A stretch of 64,000 bases of DNA from the NCBI GenBank assembly GCA_002633005.1, contig NMRA01000221.1, positions 436,290 through 500,289 on the forward strand, in the 5' to 3' direction. This stretch comes from Phoronis australis (taxonomy: Eukaryota > Phoronida > Phoronidae). Both the position numbers and the translations under genes were made by a program. Under the pieces are notes generated by a model. The model searched no databases. It saw only the letters and a list, made by a program, of their open reading frames with translations, and was not told the DNA's origin. Shown here piece after piece: positions 54,350-64,000 of the stretch (the first letter of the stretch is position 1; the number at the start of each line of letters is the position of its first letter).

Positions 54350-56755
54350 TTTTTTGCAGAAATCATAAAAGTCCCGGTTTTGATAGCTCCTCGTGCAAAA
54401 GTGGTACATTTTAAAACAATTTCTTGCAAACTGTTTTGGAAAACAGTGCATTGACCGTAGTATCGGAACGTTCCATACGAATCTGATCAGTCATTTCTGA
54501 GACATGATGTACCGAAGATAGTCACATGACCGACATACCGCCGTAACATGCGCTGTACTTTGTGTCTATGAAGTATATCGTGAAGCGAACGAAATTTTAA
54601 CTTAAAACGCCACACTAAATTTTGCATTGAGTATTGTGTTTCCTTTCATATTTCATATCAGCTTCCCTCTATTGTAAAACTATTACCGCGTCATTAATTG
54701 TTTGTATATGAAAGCAGTAGACTTATTTTGGACCTCGTTTCACTTGTCGTATTGAAGACATTAGTTTTAATGCAAGGGTAAAGTCAAGCGGAAAGAATTT
54801 GTCCCCATTGAAAGTGAAGGGCTGTAAAAACATACACTCTTTGCATAGAGTAGTTATCCGTTCGTGTAAAAACATACACGCCGTATTGCTTGGCTCTAGT
54901 TCATATTTGTTTTAGTTTCACTGTTCAAAAGATTCGACTGGCAGTGGGGCATGTATTTGCAGAGAAAAGGCATCCATTATCTCTCCATGTCTTGATGTAC
55001 AAGCAAAAGTAAATACGAGTGAATCTCTGGTCTGTGTTCCGGTTGTTAGGATCGATTCGTTTGCAAGGGTGCGCTATTTACCTGTGTTGTCGGTAGCGTG
55101 TTAGCCTCGTCGTTGTTACGCCGAAGTGAAAAAAAAAACTTAGTTGAGCTGATCGATCAAATTATCGCCGCCGTGAGGAACTCATGTATACATATCATGT
55201 CGAGTAAGTATTATACACGTCTATAAAGTACTACAATAAATGTGTCAGTATGCCAGTTCTTTGTTAAGTATTTTAATAAATTTCTTATGCCGGATTTCGT
55301 AACGTGGGAGAAATTGAATTTGCTATTTATGAAATTGGAACTAAGTTGCCTTGGGGGTTCGTGTGAGGACTATTCAATTTCACAGCTATGTTTCGATAAA
55401 TAAAAGAAATTTGATAAGGACAAATATCTGGTCAACGCGAACAATTCTGACTGCGGTGCGGAAGGGTTTGTTATGGGGGAAGGCTTGTCGTTGTCCCACT
55501 GTACATTGCATGCTGTAATATTTCAATACTTTAATAAAGCCCATGTGAACATCGAAAAAATCTTTTTTGGTAGTCCATATCGTCACGGAACTTGACATTT
55601 TTCAGTTTTCACTTCGTGATGGAAGTAATTATTGAGGGTCATTGTTGGACGGCTCGTTTCATCTTACGTTGGCAAATGAATGTGTTGGTGACGCTCCCGA
55701 AGAAGTGATCAGTGCAAAAATGTTGATTTATAGTCGCTGTTAATTGTTATTCAGCAAAATGTACAAAGTCTGTAGTTGCTCGTTATCTAACGGTCGCAAG
55801 GTGACCGCGTCACGGTCTTGGATTGCCACTTGAGAAGAGATAGTCAAGACAAACACACTGCTGCACAATCGTTACACAGAAAATCGAACCTTGTCCGCGT
55901 CTACTCGATTATATGTTTTATCGATAAAATTACTGTTTGAATGATTACTCATACTGATTTTTAATGACTCGGAGTTCACTTTTTCAGACTTCGGCCCATC
56001 TGTTTAGTCAAGGTGCGGGAGAAGGCCGAGGAATAGCCACTGAAACGTACACGTTTGAATTTTTCTATACTCGTACGACCATTTGTTGTACAATAAACGC
56101 ATTTTTTAGGTTTAATTAGTCAAACGTCGAAACTTTGTCTTTCCAGTAATCTCCTTACTAATTAGTATATTACGAGTACAGATTTTGTCACGAATTTTCC
56201 ACACCTTCATTATTTTCTGGTTTCTCGTTATTGTCGAGCCTGTACACACCTGGCATTCTGCTACGCAAAACCCAAACTAAGGCAGTTGTCGTCAATTAGA
56301 TTTTAATCCCCTAAGAAATGATATACGTTTGAGATTCAAAATCAATTAACGAACTGGATTAATCGTTACCGTGGGCCGTGAACGTCTCTGCCCCTGGATA
56401 GAGTGGTAAATCAGATTTGGCTGGTGTTTGTGATGAGTAGCACTTTGTTTTGCAACCCCACACAGGACTCCCGATCACAAGCAATTCCGTTGAAAACTAT
56501 TGAATAACAAAAATTGGATATAATTTCTTTTTAAATACCCTGACATTGCCGTTACTAAATTATTTAGAAGCTAGTTGTGAGCTTAGTGACGGTAACTTAA
56601 ATCCAACGACATTGATTGGAAGGTTGTGATGCCTTTAGAAAAAAAAAACATTCGTAACACCCGTATTTCTTAGTTTGAACAGTAAAAGAAAACTAAATAA
56701 ATAGTAAAATAAGATATTGTGTCCTCGTTATTTTTTCTTGCAGATATAAAGTGAT

Positions 56756-57520
56756 ATGGCTATGATAGCGACACAGTCTAACAACGCGGCATCATCGCCG
56801 TCGCATCTGGATCCAGGGAACAACTCCACCAGTCTTTCACAGCTGAAAGAGTTCGATTTTGCGGAACTCGACGTCATTAAAAATATCGAATCTCCGAACA
56901 ATAAAGCCGCAGTTATCAAAAGCAGTCGACATTTGAACGGCAGACGATCACCACAGTATGATGGAACGCGCAAGGAAACAACGCTCTCACAGTTGCAGAC
57001 GACAGCCTTAGTGGCGCCAAAACCTACGGAGATAGGAGCAGCTTTAGGGTCGAAACAATACAGTAAAATGACGTTTCGCCCTTCGTGGCCTGATGATGAA
57101 CCACGCTTACCAGGTACGAACTTGAGTTTAGCTCGCCGGCTGGATCCTGCGGTGAAAGCGGCAAACGTTTTGCCTAAACGCGGTTCGTTGGTTCGTAGGG
57201 ACACGTTTATTCCTAGGCGTAAGAATTCAATTCACAAGGATCGTGTTTTTATGAAAGTCGGTAATAAATTTGAACCAGCGCATTCAGACGAGAGTGACGA
57301 TGACTTGAGACCCTTACAAGAACAACCAACGACAAAACTGAGGAAACGCTTTTCTTTTCTGAGTCAAAGACAGAATGGGGAAGAAGTCCCGAACATCAGA
57401 CTGGGGCGTCACAACTCGAGGAGACTGTCCCGCTACCTCATCACACAAGGACTTCACTCAAGTATCCCGGATGTACAAAAGGGTGCAGAGGACGACGAAC
57501 AAACAAAACGCGAAATCAGG
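56756..57520 (+). CDS. cnbd2-like: CNBD2-like, first coding exon
   Basis: Acceptor TTTTTTCTTGCAG ends at 56743 and donor GTGAGT begins at 57521; 255 codons, exit phase 0. Contains KRGSLVRRDTFIPRRKNSIH and TKLRKRFSFLSQRQ, basic Ser-containing stretches (RRDT, RKNS, KRFS) that could be PKA sites. Confidence 0.8.
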
Positions 57521-60500
57521 GTGAGTTTTTTTATCGTCTCGAGTTTAAAATGACAAAACCAGCCAGAAAATAGCTTTTTTGAGATGAGGCCTAAAACGGA
57601 TTAGAACTCACAACTTCTGCCGTCACAGTCTGACTTTCTTTTAGTGGACCTTAACCCCATTCGGCTATAAGACGAGTGTTTTAAAGTAATTTTACAGAAA
57701 TTGACAGCGCAGCGCGAAATCGAGCCCACAAACAGAGCAACCCAATATCTCTCACTGGAGTCAAATCCCACCCGGTGTGAAACTGCAGAACTATTTTAAA
57801 ACGTGTAAGACACCAATTTTGATTAGTGAATGTGTAGCAGACAATGTCGAGAATTGTCGATTTGAAACAAAGTCACAAAAAACGCAACTGATTTTATTGT
57901 TCTGTTGTTTTATAGCTCTGATCCAAGCTTACAATTTCAAGTTTAACAATACACAAATAATCCCAAAATAACGCTTTTCGGAGCCAAAAACAACGACGTC
58001 TCTTTAAGTCTATTAGGTATTTCAGCGAATTAGAAGAGATTTTAACTAAAATTATGCTGTAGGAAACTAAAATGAACTGAGCTGGCTAATGTTCGGACGC
58101 TTGGAATATCTGTCAAGATTTGAAAATGGCATCTTCATGAAAAATATGCGGCAGTGACGATTCGCTGAATAAACTGAAGTTTGTCGATTACATTTCATTA
58201 GCATCTTTTAAAAGTGGGCGTGAACTACTTTGGTACTAGTATTAGAGAACCCAAGCGACATATTTTATTCATAAAGTTATACATACAAGCTCGATATACT
58301 CGGCTCAAACTAGTAGTATCTGTCGAAAACAGTTTATTTCGCTTCAGTAGTCTCTTCACTTGTTTTCAAATTGTGGAGAGCCAAAGGTACAAACATTTAC
58401 TTCGCCGAGTTTTAATTATGTCTGCTGCATGATTGGACAAAATTGTAGAAGTACTGTTTATGGATATTACAGTTTTAATACCAACGGCAGTCATAAGGAC
58501 CATATTTTCCTCTGGTTGCTAAAATGAAGCCCAAGGCGTTAAACTGACCACTGATGCTATGGCAACGCGCCATAACCCTTGTCACTTTTCCCACCTCGCT
58601 ATAACTAGCTTGCTTCAGAAAGTATAACTCTTTTTTTTTCTTCGTTGGATAAATTTTCGTGTCTGGCTTTCCAAACTGGAGAGTTTGAACATGACACGTC
58701 TAAACTTTGTCCTCCACACGGAAAATAATTCTACATGAGCAATGGAACAAAAATGAAATCTCGCTGAAATAACATCATCATCGATTCTATAATGACTCAG
58801 CTTGCTGGAGAGGTGTATACAATAATAACACCAGTCACGTCGCTTTGTAATATTATCGACCACTTTAAGGCTGTTTACACTATAATTGTGTCCGTCTCAA
58901 ATATAATTTAGTTAATTAAGTACAGGCAAACAAACTTTCATTATCGTCGTAATGCACTATTTTTATCCATTTTCAAGATTGATGGAAAAATTACGTTTAT
59001 CCACATAGATAAGAAGATGAATCGCCCGTGTCCATGATTGAAATCACTCATTCGCAGTTAATCCGTTGATCCTGCGACTTCATTTATTTATAAACTGAAC
59101 CAAAGTCTATTCCAGTCATACAAGTTCTACCTGCCAAATACGAAATTATGGGTAAACAACGCGCTTTGGTGTTATCACTTTTATTGTGAGAAGTGCTTTG
59201 TGTTTTACGGGATCTTTCGTTACATTTGTATCATGTTGTGTTGCTTTTGGTCACAAAAATAAACAAAGTTAACGATATCACCTAACAGTATGATATGACC
59301 TTCCCCTTGGGAGGTGGAAATTATTCAGGTACATAAATATTTTAAATTTGGTTAAAGTCGTTGGAAAATTCACTTTTGAATCACAGTTCCCATGCTTTCT
59401 CGGCCTCCCTCTTCCAACAGTCGTGGGCCCGGGTTCTAATCTTTTTACTCGAAATGGAACTCGAAATGATGTTTGGCATTTACTACTCTACTTTTGTGCG
59501 AACTCAAGGTAAGTTTCTATTATCCTATGCTCGAGTACATGATGATTTACGTGGATAATTTATTAGTCCTTATTTGCTGTTGATAAACCAACATTAAGGC
59601 TAAAAGTTTGAGTTTGAACTCGACATTTCGAGTTTTCACTCGAGTTTGAATCACGAATGTAAGGGTCATCAAGTGCAAACTTGGACTAGAAACTCATATG
59701 CGTAAACTATAATGTATTCGAACACAGTCTAATAACCGCTTATCTTGAGTTCGCTCTAAAGTAGTAGAGAAATTCCCAAAAATGATTTCGAGTTCGTTTC
59801 TAGTACAAAGATTAGAGACCGGGCGCTGGAGTCGGTTTCATTAAAAATGACTTCAGAGAGAAATTTGATCTGACGCTTCACATAACTATTACTGAAAAAT
59901 AACTACAACTCACTTTAGCAAACCAATAAAGCATCTGAGAACATACCCAGGCTTATTGGGAAAATGTGTACAAATTATTTCCAGGCTGTTGCATGCTAAT
60001 AATTACATGACGTGTCCTTTATGTGGCACCCGTGAAGTGATAGCGTAAGACCAAATTTCGATGTTAAGTCTTTTAAAGTCTTTTTTCATGAAAAAGACCC
60101 TTGCACTATAAAAAATGTATTGTGATTATCGTCATGCATACATCGAGTGGCAATGGAACACTCTTTTCAGGCGGACATTAGGAAAAAGTTCCGAGCGGCA
60201 GGCTTTATGGCGATCTTCTCAGCTAGACTTGCCATGGCCTACGTGCGGTGAGTGCTCTTCTGTTTCTGAAAAACAACAACTGTACACCCTTTGTCTACAG
60301 CACTGTGGCTTCACCTATGATGTGCTTAGGTTTTTCAGCAATAAGATGCGGAATACGATATATTGAATGTAGCTGAAGTTTATAATGTCTTCAAACGCAT
60401 GTGATACACTGCTAAAAACGAAAAACAAAACATCGACTGATAAAGATTTAATAATCTATACAAACGATTTTCATCAGCTGGTATTTTATTTAACCTATAT

Positions 60501-63500
60501 GGAGGGATAATTGAAATGATAACATGCGGCCTAGTAATATCCAGCGAACCTATACAACATCTTTTTGTTTCAACAGCACCACTACCGAAAACGACATTTC
60601 GCCATTTGTGAAGCAAATTAAGTTTAAGGACGAAGAGACGAAATTAGACCTCCTCGACGATTCCCCCTATTCTTTCGACCCTGCCAGGTTCAAGGCTAAC
60701 CGTGACGTAAGTTAAGAACTGCAGTAGACTAAGTTTCCACAGAGGGTGTTGCCGGGTCTAGGTTTTGTGAGGTGTACTGTTTCTTTCAGTCAGACGTCTT
60801 ACAAAATACTCTAATCAGCGTCTGGCTGGGGTCTCTCTCACGGAAGGATGGATATGGGCTTGCTGCCAACTTAGGTGGTCGGGGCATTTTGCCTTCTTGG
60901 CATCATCTGGGTGATTGTTTTGGCTCCTTAGTGTCGCAAAGTATCGTTTTTGGCAGGAAAATTTTGCCATAATTATCCTTGAAATTTTTAAGTTAAATTC
61001 TTATTTATTTATTATCTGTCACTAAAGACAATGTGCCTGTTACCCCGTTCACATGTTGGCTATCACTTTTGCTAGCAGCAAAAACGTCAGTAATGTGAAC
61101 GACGTTTTGCTGGAGGTTTGAGATACCCCAAAACTACTGGCGCTGGAGCGAGCACTTTTGCAGACCGATTTAGAATTAAGAGGCAGTTGTTTTATCGTCC
61201 TGACGGCAGAAAGTGGGCGTGGTTTGAAATTGATTTTCGCTTAGAAGCAATTGGGGTGGTGAGGAAACAAACTAACTGCGAGCGAAATAGTTCTTCGGCT
61301 TGCATTTTCGCCACTCAAATGTGAACCTAGTTGTAGTTTAAGTGTGACCATTTGATGGCTTCAGATCTGATTACATGACATATTATACCGCCGATCTCTG
61401 TAGGAATTACATGTACTTGTATTCTCAGAATTAATTATCATTTCAGATGAGAATCTCAGAAGAAACGAGGCGGATTCTGTGTAAACCCCCCTGGACACGA
61501 ACACCGAGAGAAGTCTATCATGTCAGTTTGTTACTTGATAATTTTTATTCTGTACCAACACCTGTAGCGTGCAGAGGTTTGGTGATGCCCGGGGCGAGTT
61601 TTTATTAGATGCCCCCCTCTCTACCCAACTGCATGGACTCTAGTGATAAGTAAAGTAGAAGGGCGAAACATAAAATAGAAGCTTTTTTCAATTTAACTGC
61701 AAATCAATCACAATTTCCGGAAGTTTATTCGTAATGGTTGAATGCACCCTCGATTGGGATGTCCCCTGATGTGGAGGCTCGGAGCCGTAGGCCTTACACC
61801 GCGTCGTCCCGGCCCCTCCCCCCGGCCCCCTGCCCCCCTTCTGCACGCTACTGAGCAATAGGTTACCCCTCAGTGATTTTGATATTTATTATAATTGCAG
61901 AATGAAATTCAAAGTAAAGTGGAAATATCATCTATTTATAAAATGTGTAACCAGGAAATGTGCAGGTACCCGATTGCAGTCAACATATACCGAAAATTAG
62001 CAACCTGGAGTTCCTTTCCAATCCTTTCAGCGAATTACAATTATTAGCATGCGCGCACCCAGGGGGGACTCGGGGGGCTCGAACAAGCCCTCCCATTTGG
62101 CGAAGTGGGCAAAAGGGTCCGACCCCGAAACACAAAAAGTCCGAAAAAATGGGACAAAATTCCACTAAATAATCGCAAACGCGCGCTTCACAGTGGTGCT
62201 TCGGTTTTTTTTTAGTCCTCCCGCTCTTTTGTTAGCAAAAGGTCCACAACAACAGGATTTCGAGCCCCCCCCATATAAAAGGCTGGGTGCGCGCATGATT
62301 AGCACGTTTCATCTGAAATAGAGTTCTTTAAAGTATGCCTTCATAGCGTATTAGCGAAGGAATCATAAGTTTCCATGACTGAACTTTTCTTTTCCATCAA
62401 AGTGAACTCGTATATTCAGCGATTCACATCTACTTTTACATTGATTTTATAAATCTGCGGCACCAAAAACGACTTTCTTTTATTCACAATAGAGGGCGGT
62501 TAGGTCATATTGACCGTGGGCTGGGATGAGCGATGAGAGACACTGTAGAGGTGTTTTTGTAGGTTGAAGTCCTGCTCAGAGACATCAAAGCATACGCCGA
62601 TTATCCAGTGGGAATGCAAAGGAAAATAGCAGAGGTCGGACAATATAGAAAGTGAGTAGGACCTTTTGTAGTATGCCAGTAGGTGTTGTGTCGGCGTTTA
62701 TAGCATTGGGGAGCCTTCATTTGCTTAAAAATATCGCAATCGGTGCAGTCTATTATACTCCGTCATGAAATTATTGTTTTGTGTTTATGGTCTAAAACTC
62801 TATAATAAATTAACCCTTGTGTCGATCTCAGCTAGTGTCATCTCTGTGGCTGCGATACTGAGAAACAAAGGTTTTTCTTCAGAGCCTCGTAATAGTGGGC
62901 TTTAAAAAATACTTTTTTTGTTTTCGTTAGTTCAGAACACAAAATGAGTTTGTAAAGCTTACGATATCACTAAAACAGGAACACCTGGTGAATAAAGCAG
63001 TTCGTGATCTGTGTTTTCTATATTCAGTTTTAAGCATACGAAAATGATCTGTGTCATTCATGTCCCTCGTTATTTGGTAGCGACCACCAAAGTTTGATAA
63101 GTTCAACTTCAAATTTTTTTCTGATTAAACCCTCCTCATTACGTAGATGTCTCCGACATATATCGTCGTAACAAAGACAATTTGTTTTAAATTCCGTTGA
63201 TGACATTTTAAATAAAAAAAATCTTCAGCGATTTTCGTTGTATGGAGTGCTGAATAAAACGACAATAGAAGTTAATAAAAAGTTAGTCGTACTCATTTCT
63301 ATGTAGCACTACATCGCAACAACTTACTTCGACATTTAGAAATATTTGAAGCGGCTGTAAAGCCACGTTCTGTCCAAGAATCGTACTTGTAATGATATCG
63401 CGTAATCCTTCTGTAACATTGGTGTCAGTCTGTCCTTTACTCAAGATGAACAGAGTCTTAGCGTCTTCCGGGTTCGCGAAGAACTGACAGTTCGCTATTC

Positions 63501-64000
63501 CTCGAAGACCACTGATGCTTTTTGGCACATAAAATGACACAAGCCAACTTGCTTGGTATTGTGTCTTAAGCAATAACGAACTGTCCGTTTCTCGTAGAGC
63601 TTATATTGTCTTTTGACGTTGGACTAAAAATCGGTCTTCAGATGTCGTAGCCTGTTTCACTAAATCGACTAAAAGTCACAAAATCTGTCTATAACTCGAA
63701 GCCAAAAGACAGAAAACAGTAACCTGCTTGGGAGCGGACTAAAAGCCGAGGACAAAGCACAAAAAACAAATTTTGATTAGAAACTCTTTGAGAAATAGGC
63801 TCCTGGTTTCACCTCCAGTTTGACAAAGGATCCATTTGCGACCAATTTCGTGTAAATTAATTAAGTCAAATCTCTATTTTTGTCATGGAAGGTGTGTCGT
63901 CTGCTTACATTGATGCGCGTTGTAACTGCAGGTACAACGCCAAGAGAGTGATCGTTCGAGAAGGCCACGTGGCCAACAATTTCTACTTCATTCTATCGGG
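56756..64000 (+). CDS. cnbd2-like: CNBD2-like cyclic-nucleotide-binding protein, 5' part (six exons, at least 401 aa)
   Basis: Exons 56756-57520, 60171-60247, 60577-60706, 61447-61521, 62563-62651 and 63932-64000 join in frame with strong GT/AG sites and matching phases. Residues 1-255 are Ser/Lys/Arg-rich and probably disordered. Residues 256-280 (ADIRKKFRAAGFMAIFSARL) form the short basic helix found ahead of the domain in CNBD2-type proteins. Residues 325-340 (MRISEETRRILCKPPW) and 350-378 (LLRDIKAYADYPVGMQRKIA) lead into KRVIVREGHVANNFYFILSG, the first strands of a cAMP/cGMP-binding beta-barrel. The phosphate-binding cassette lies beyond the window, so ligand binding cannot be judged. The ATG at 56756 follows an in-frame TAA at 56747. 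CNBD2 is associated with sperm flagella in mammals; a ciliary role here is inference. Confidence 0.8.
59424..59829. mobile_element. MITE family C, copy 2 (406 bp)
   Basis: Same long inverted ends and interior as 29604-30013, flanked by AGTCG at 59419-59423 and 59830-59834. It is in intron 1 of the CNBD2-like gene. Confidence 0.8.
60171..60247 (+). CDS. cnbd2-like: CNBD2-like, exon 2
   Basis: Acceptor CTCTTTTCAG, donor GTGAGT; 77 nt, phase 0 in and 2 out. Encodes ADIRKKFRAAGFMAIFSARL and AMAYVR; its phase is exactly what links exons 1 and 3. Confidence 0.85.
60577..60706 (+). CDS. cnbd2-like: CNBD2-like, exon 3
   Basis: Acceptor TTGTTTCAACAG, donor GTAAGT; phase 2 in, 0 out. Encodes FVKQIKFKDEETKLDLLDD and YSFDPARFKANRD, the linker before the domain. 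Confidence 0.8.
61447..61521 (+). CDS. cnbd2-like: CNBD2-like, exon 4
   Basis: Acceptor TCATTTCAG, donor GTCAGT (weaker); 25 codons, phase 0-0. Encodes ISEETRRILCKPPWTRTP, the conserved pre-domain motif. Confidence 0.8.
61562..61853. mobile_element. MITE family G (292 bp) with GTAGCGTGCAGA ends
   Basis: CTGTAGCGTGCAGA at the left and TCTGCACGCTACTG at the right are inverted complements (one mismatch). The right interior is extremely C-rich. Single copy in the window, no clear target duplication. Confidence 0.55.
62048..62297. mobile_element. MITE family A, copy 8 (250 bp), best preserved
   Basis: Perfect 15-bp terminal inverted repeat CATGCGCGCACCCAG / CTGGGTGCGCGCATG and a perfect 5-bp target duplication ATTAG (62043-62047, 62298-62302). 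It lies in intron 4 of the CNBD2-like gene. Confidence 0.88.
62563..62651 (+). CDS. cnbd2-like: CNBD2-like, exon 5
   Basis: Acceptor GTTTTTGTAG, donor GTGAGT; 89 nt, phase 0 in, 2 out. Encodes VEVLLRDIKAYADYPVGMQR and KIAEVGQYRK, the helical lead-in of the nucleotide-binding domain. Confidence 0.85.
63932..64000 (+). CDS. cnbd2-like: CNBD2-like, exon 6 (runs off the window)
   Basis: Acceptor TGTAACTGCAG; encodes YNAKRVIVREGHVANNFYFI and LSG, the start of the cyclic-nucleotide-binding beta-barrel (typical R-x-G-x-x-x-x-x-F-Y-F-I-x-x-G pattern). Confidence 0.88.

Larger units (their letters stand above)
51500..56740. other. Non-coding DNA between mL46 and the CNBD2-like gene
   Basis: No coding exon seen. 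The CNBD2-like gene's first coding exon has an acceptor before it, so its promoter and a 5' non-coding exon should be in this interval. A site GTCGA/GTAAGTATT at about 55203 is a possible donor for that exon, but this is a guess. Confidence 0.4.

Noticed and set aside
63283-63573. 96-codon open frame on the minus strand inside CNBD2-like intron 5
   Set aside because: Reads somewhat like protein but matches no family I know and has no ATG-supported or splice-supported structure.

Overview
This is animal nuclear DNA, not microbial. Real coding sequence is broken into short exons with GT..AG introns and consistent phases. The rest is AT-rich and full of small inverted-repeat transposable elements, tRNA-derived SINE pieces and microsatellites, with two assembly gaps (6078-6163 and 42363-42855). 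The gene set (a BTG1/2-type regulator, mitochondrial ribosomal protein mL46, a CNBD2-like cyclic-nucleotide-binding protein and a shavenoid-like membrane protein) fits an invertebrate bilaterian. A marine deuterostome such as a hemichordate or echinoderm is my guess, from general resemblance only.

Layout. 1-9.3 kb: no gene seen; several MITE-like repeats. 9.37-15.29 kb (+): six coding exons join in frame into a 770-residue type I membrane protein with a Cys-rich N-terminus resembling arthropod shavenoid. 15.5-31.8 kb: gene-poor; holds an almost exact 2-kb direct repeat (20175-22171 / 22173-24149) joined by a single N. 32.45-32.96 kb (-): an intronless BTG1/2 homologue whose upstream region carries a TATA-like box, a perfect CRE and a perfect CArG box. 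36.4-45.06 kb: a second doubled region (36395-39643 / 39645-45063), again meeting at one N, with tRNA-derived SINEs, MITEs and a broken TatD-nuclease-like coding fragment. 45.2-50.88 kb (+): mL46 (MRPL46), five secure exons plus a possible tiny first exon; a minisatellite seeded from an exon end lies in one intron. 56.74-64.0 kb (+): the first six coding exons of a CNBD2-like gene, which runs off the window.

The four genes have unrelated roles (membrane receptor or cell-shape protein, anti-proliferative/deadenylase adaptor, mitoribosome, cyclic-nucleotide sensor) and I see no pathway joining them. The most notable points are the shavenoid-like gene, the immediate-early type promoter signature at the BTG gene, the two doubled blocks that look like unmerged haplotypes, and at least six families of non-autonomous inverted-repeat elements, several with readable target-site duplications.
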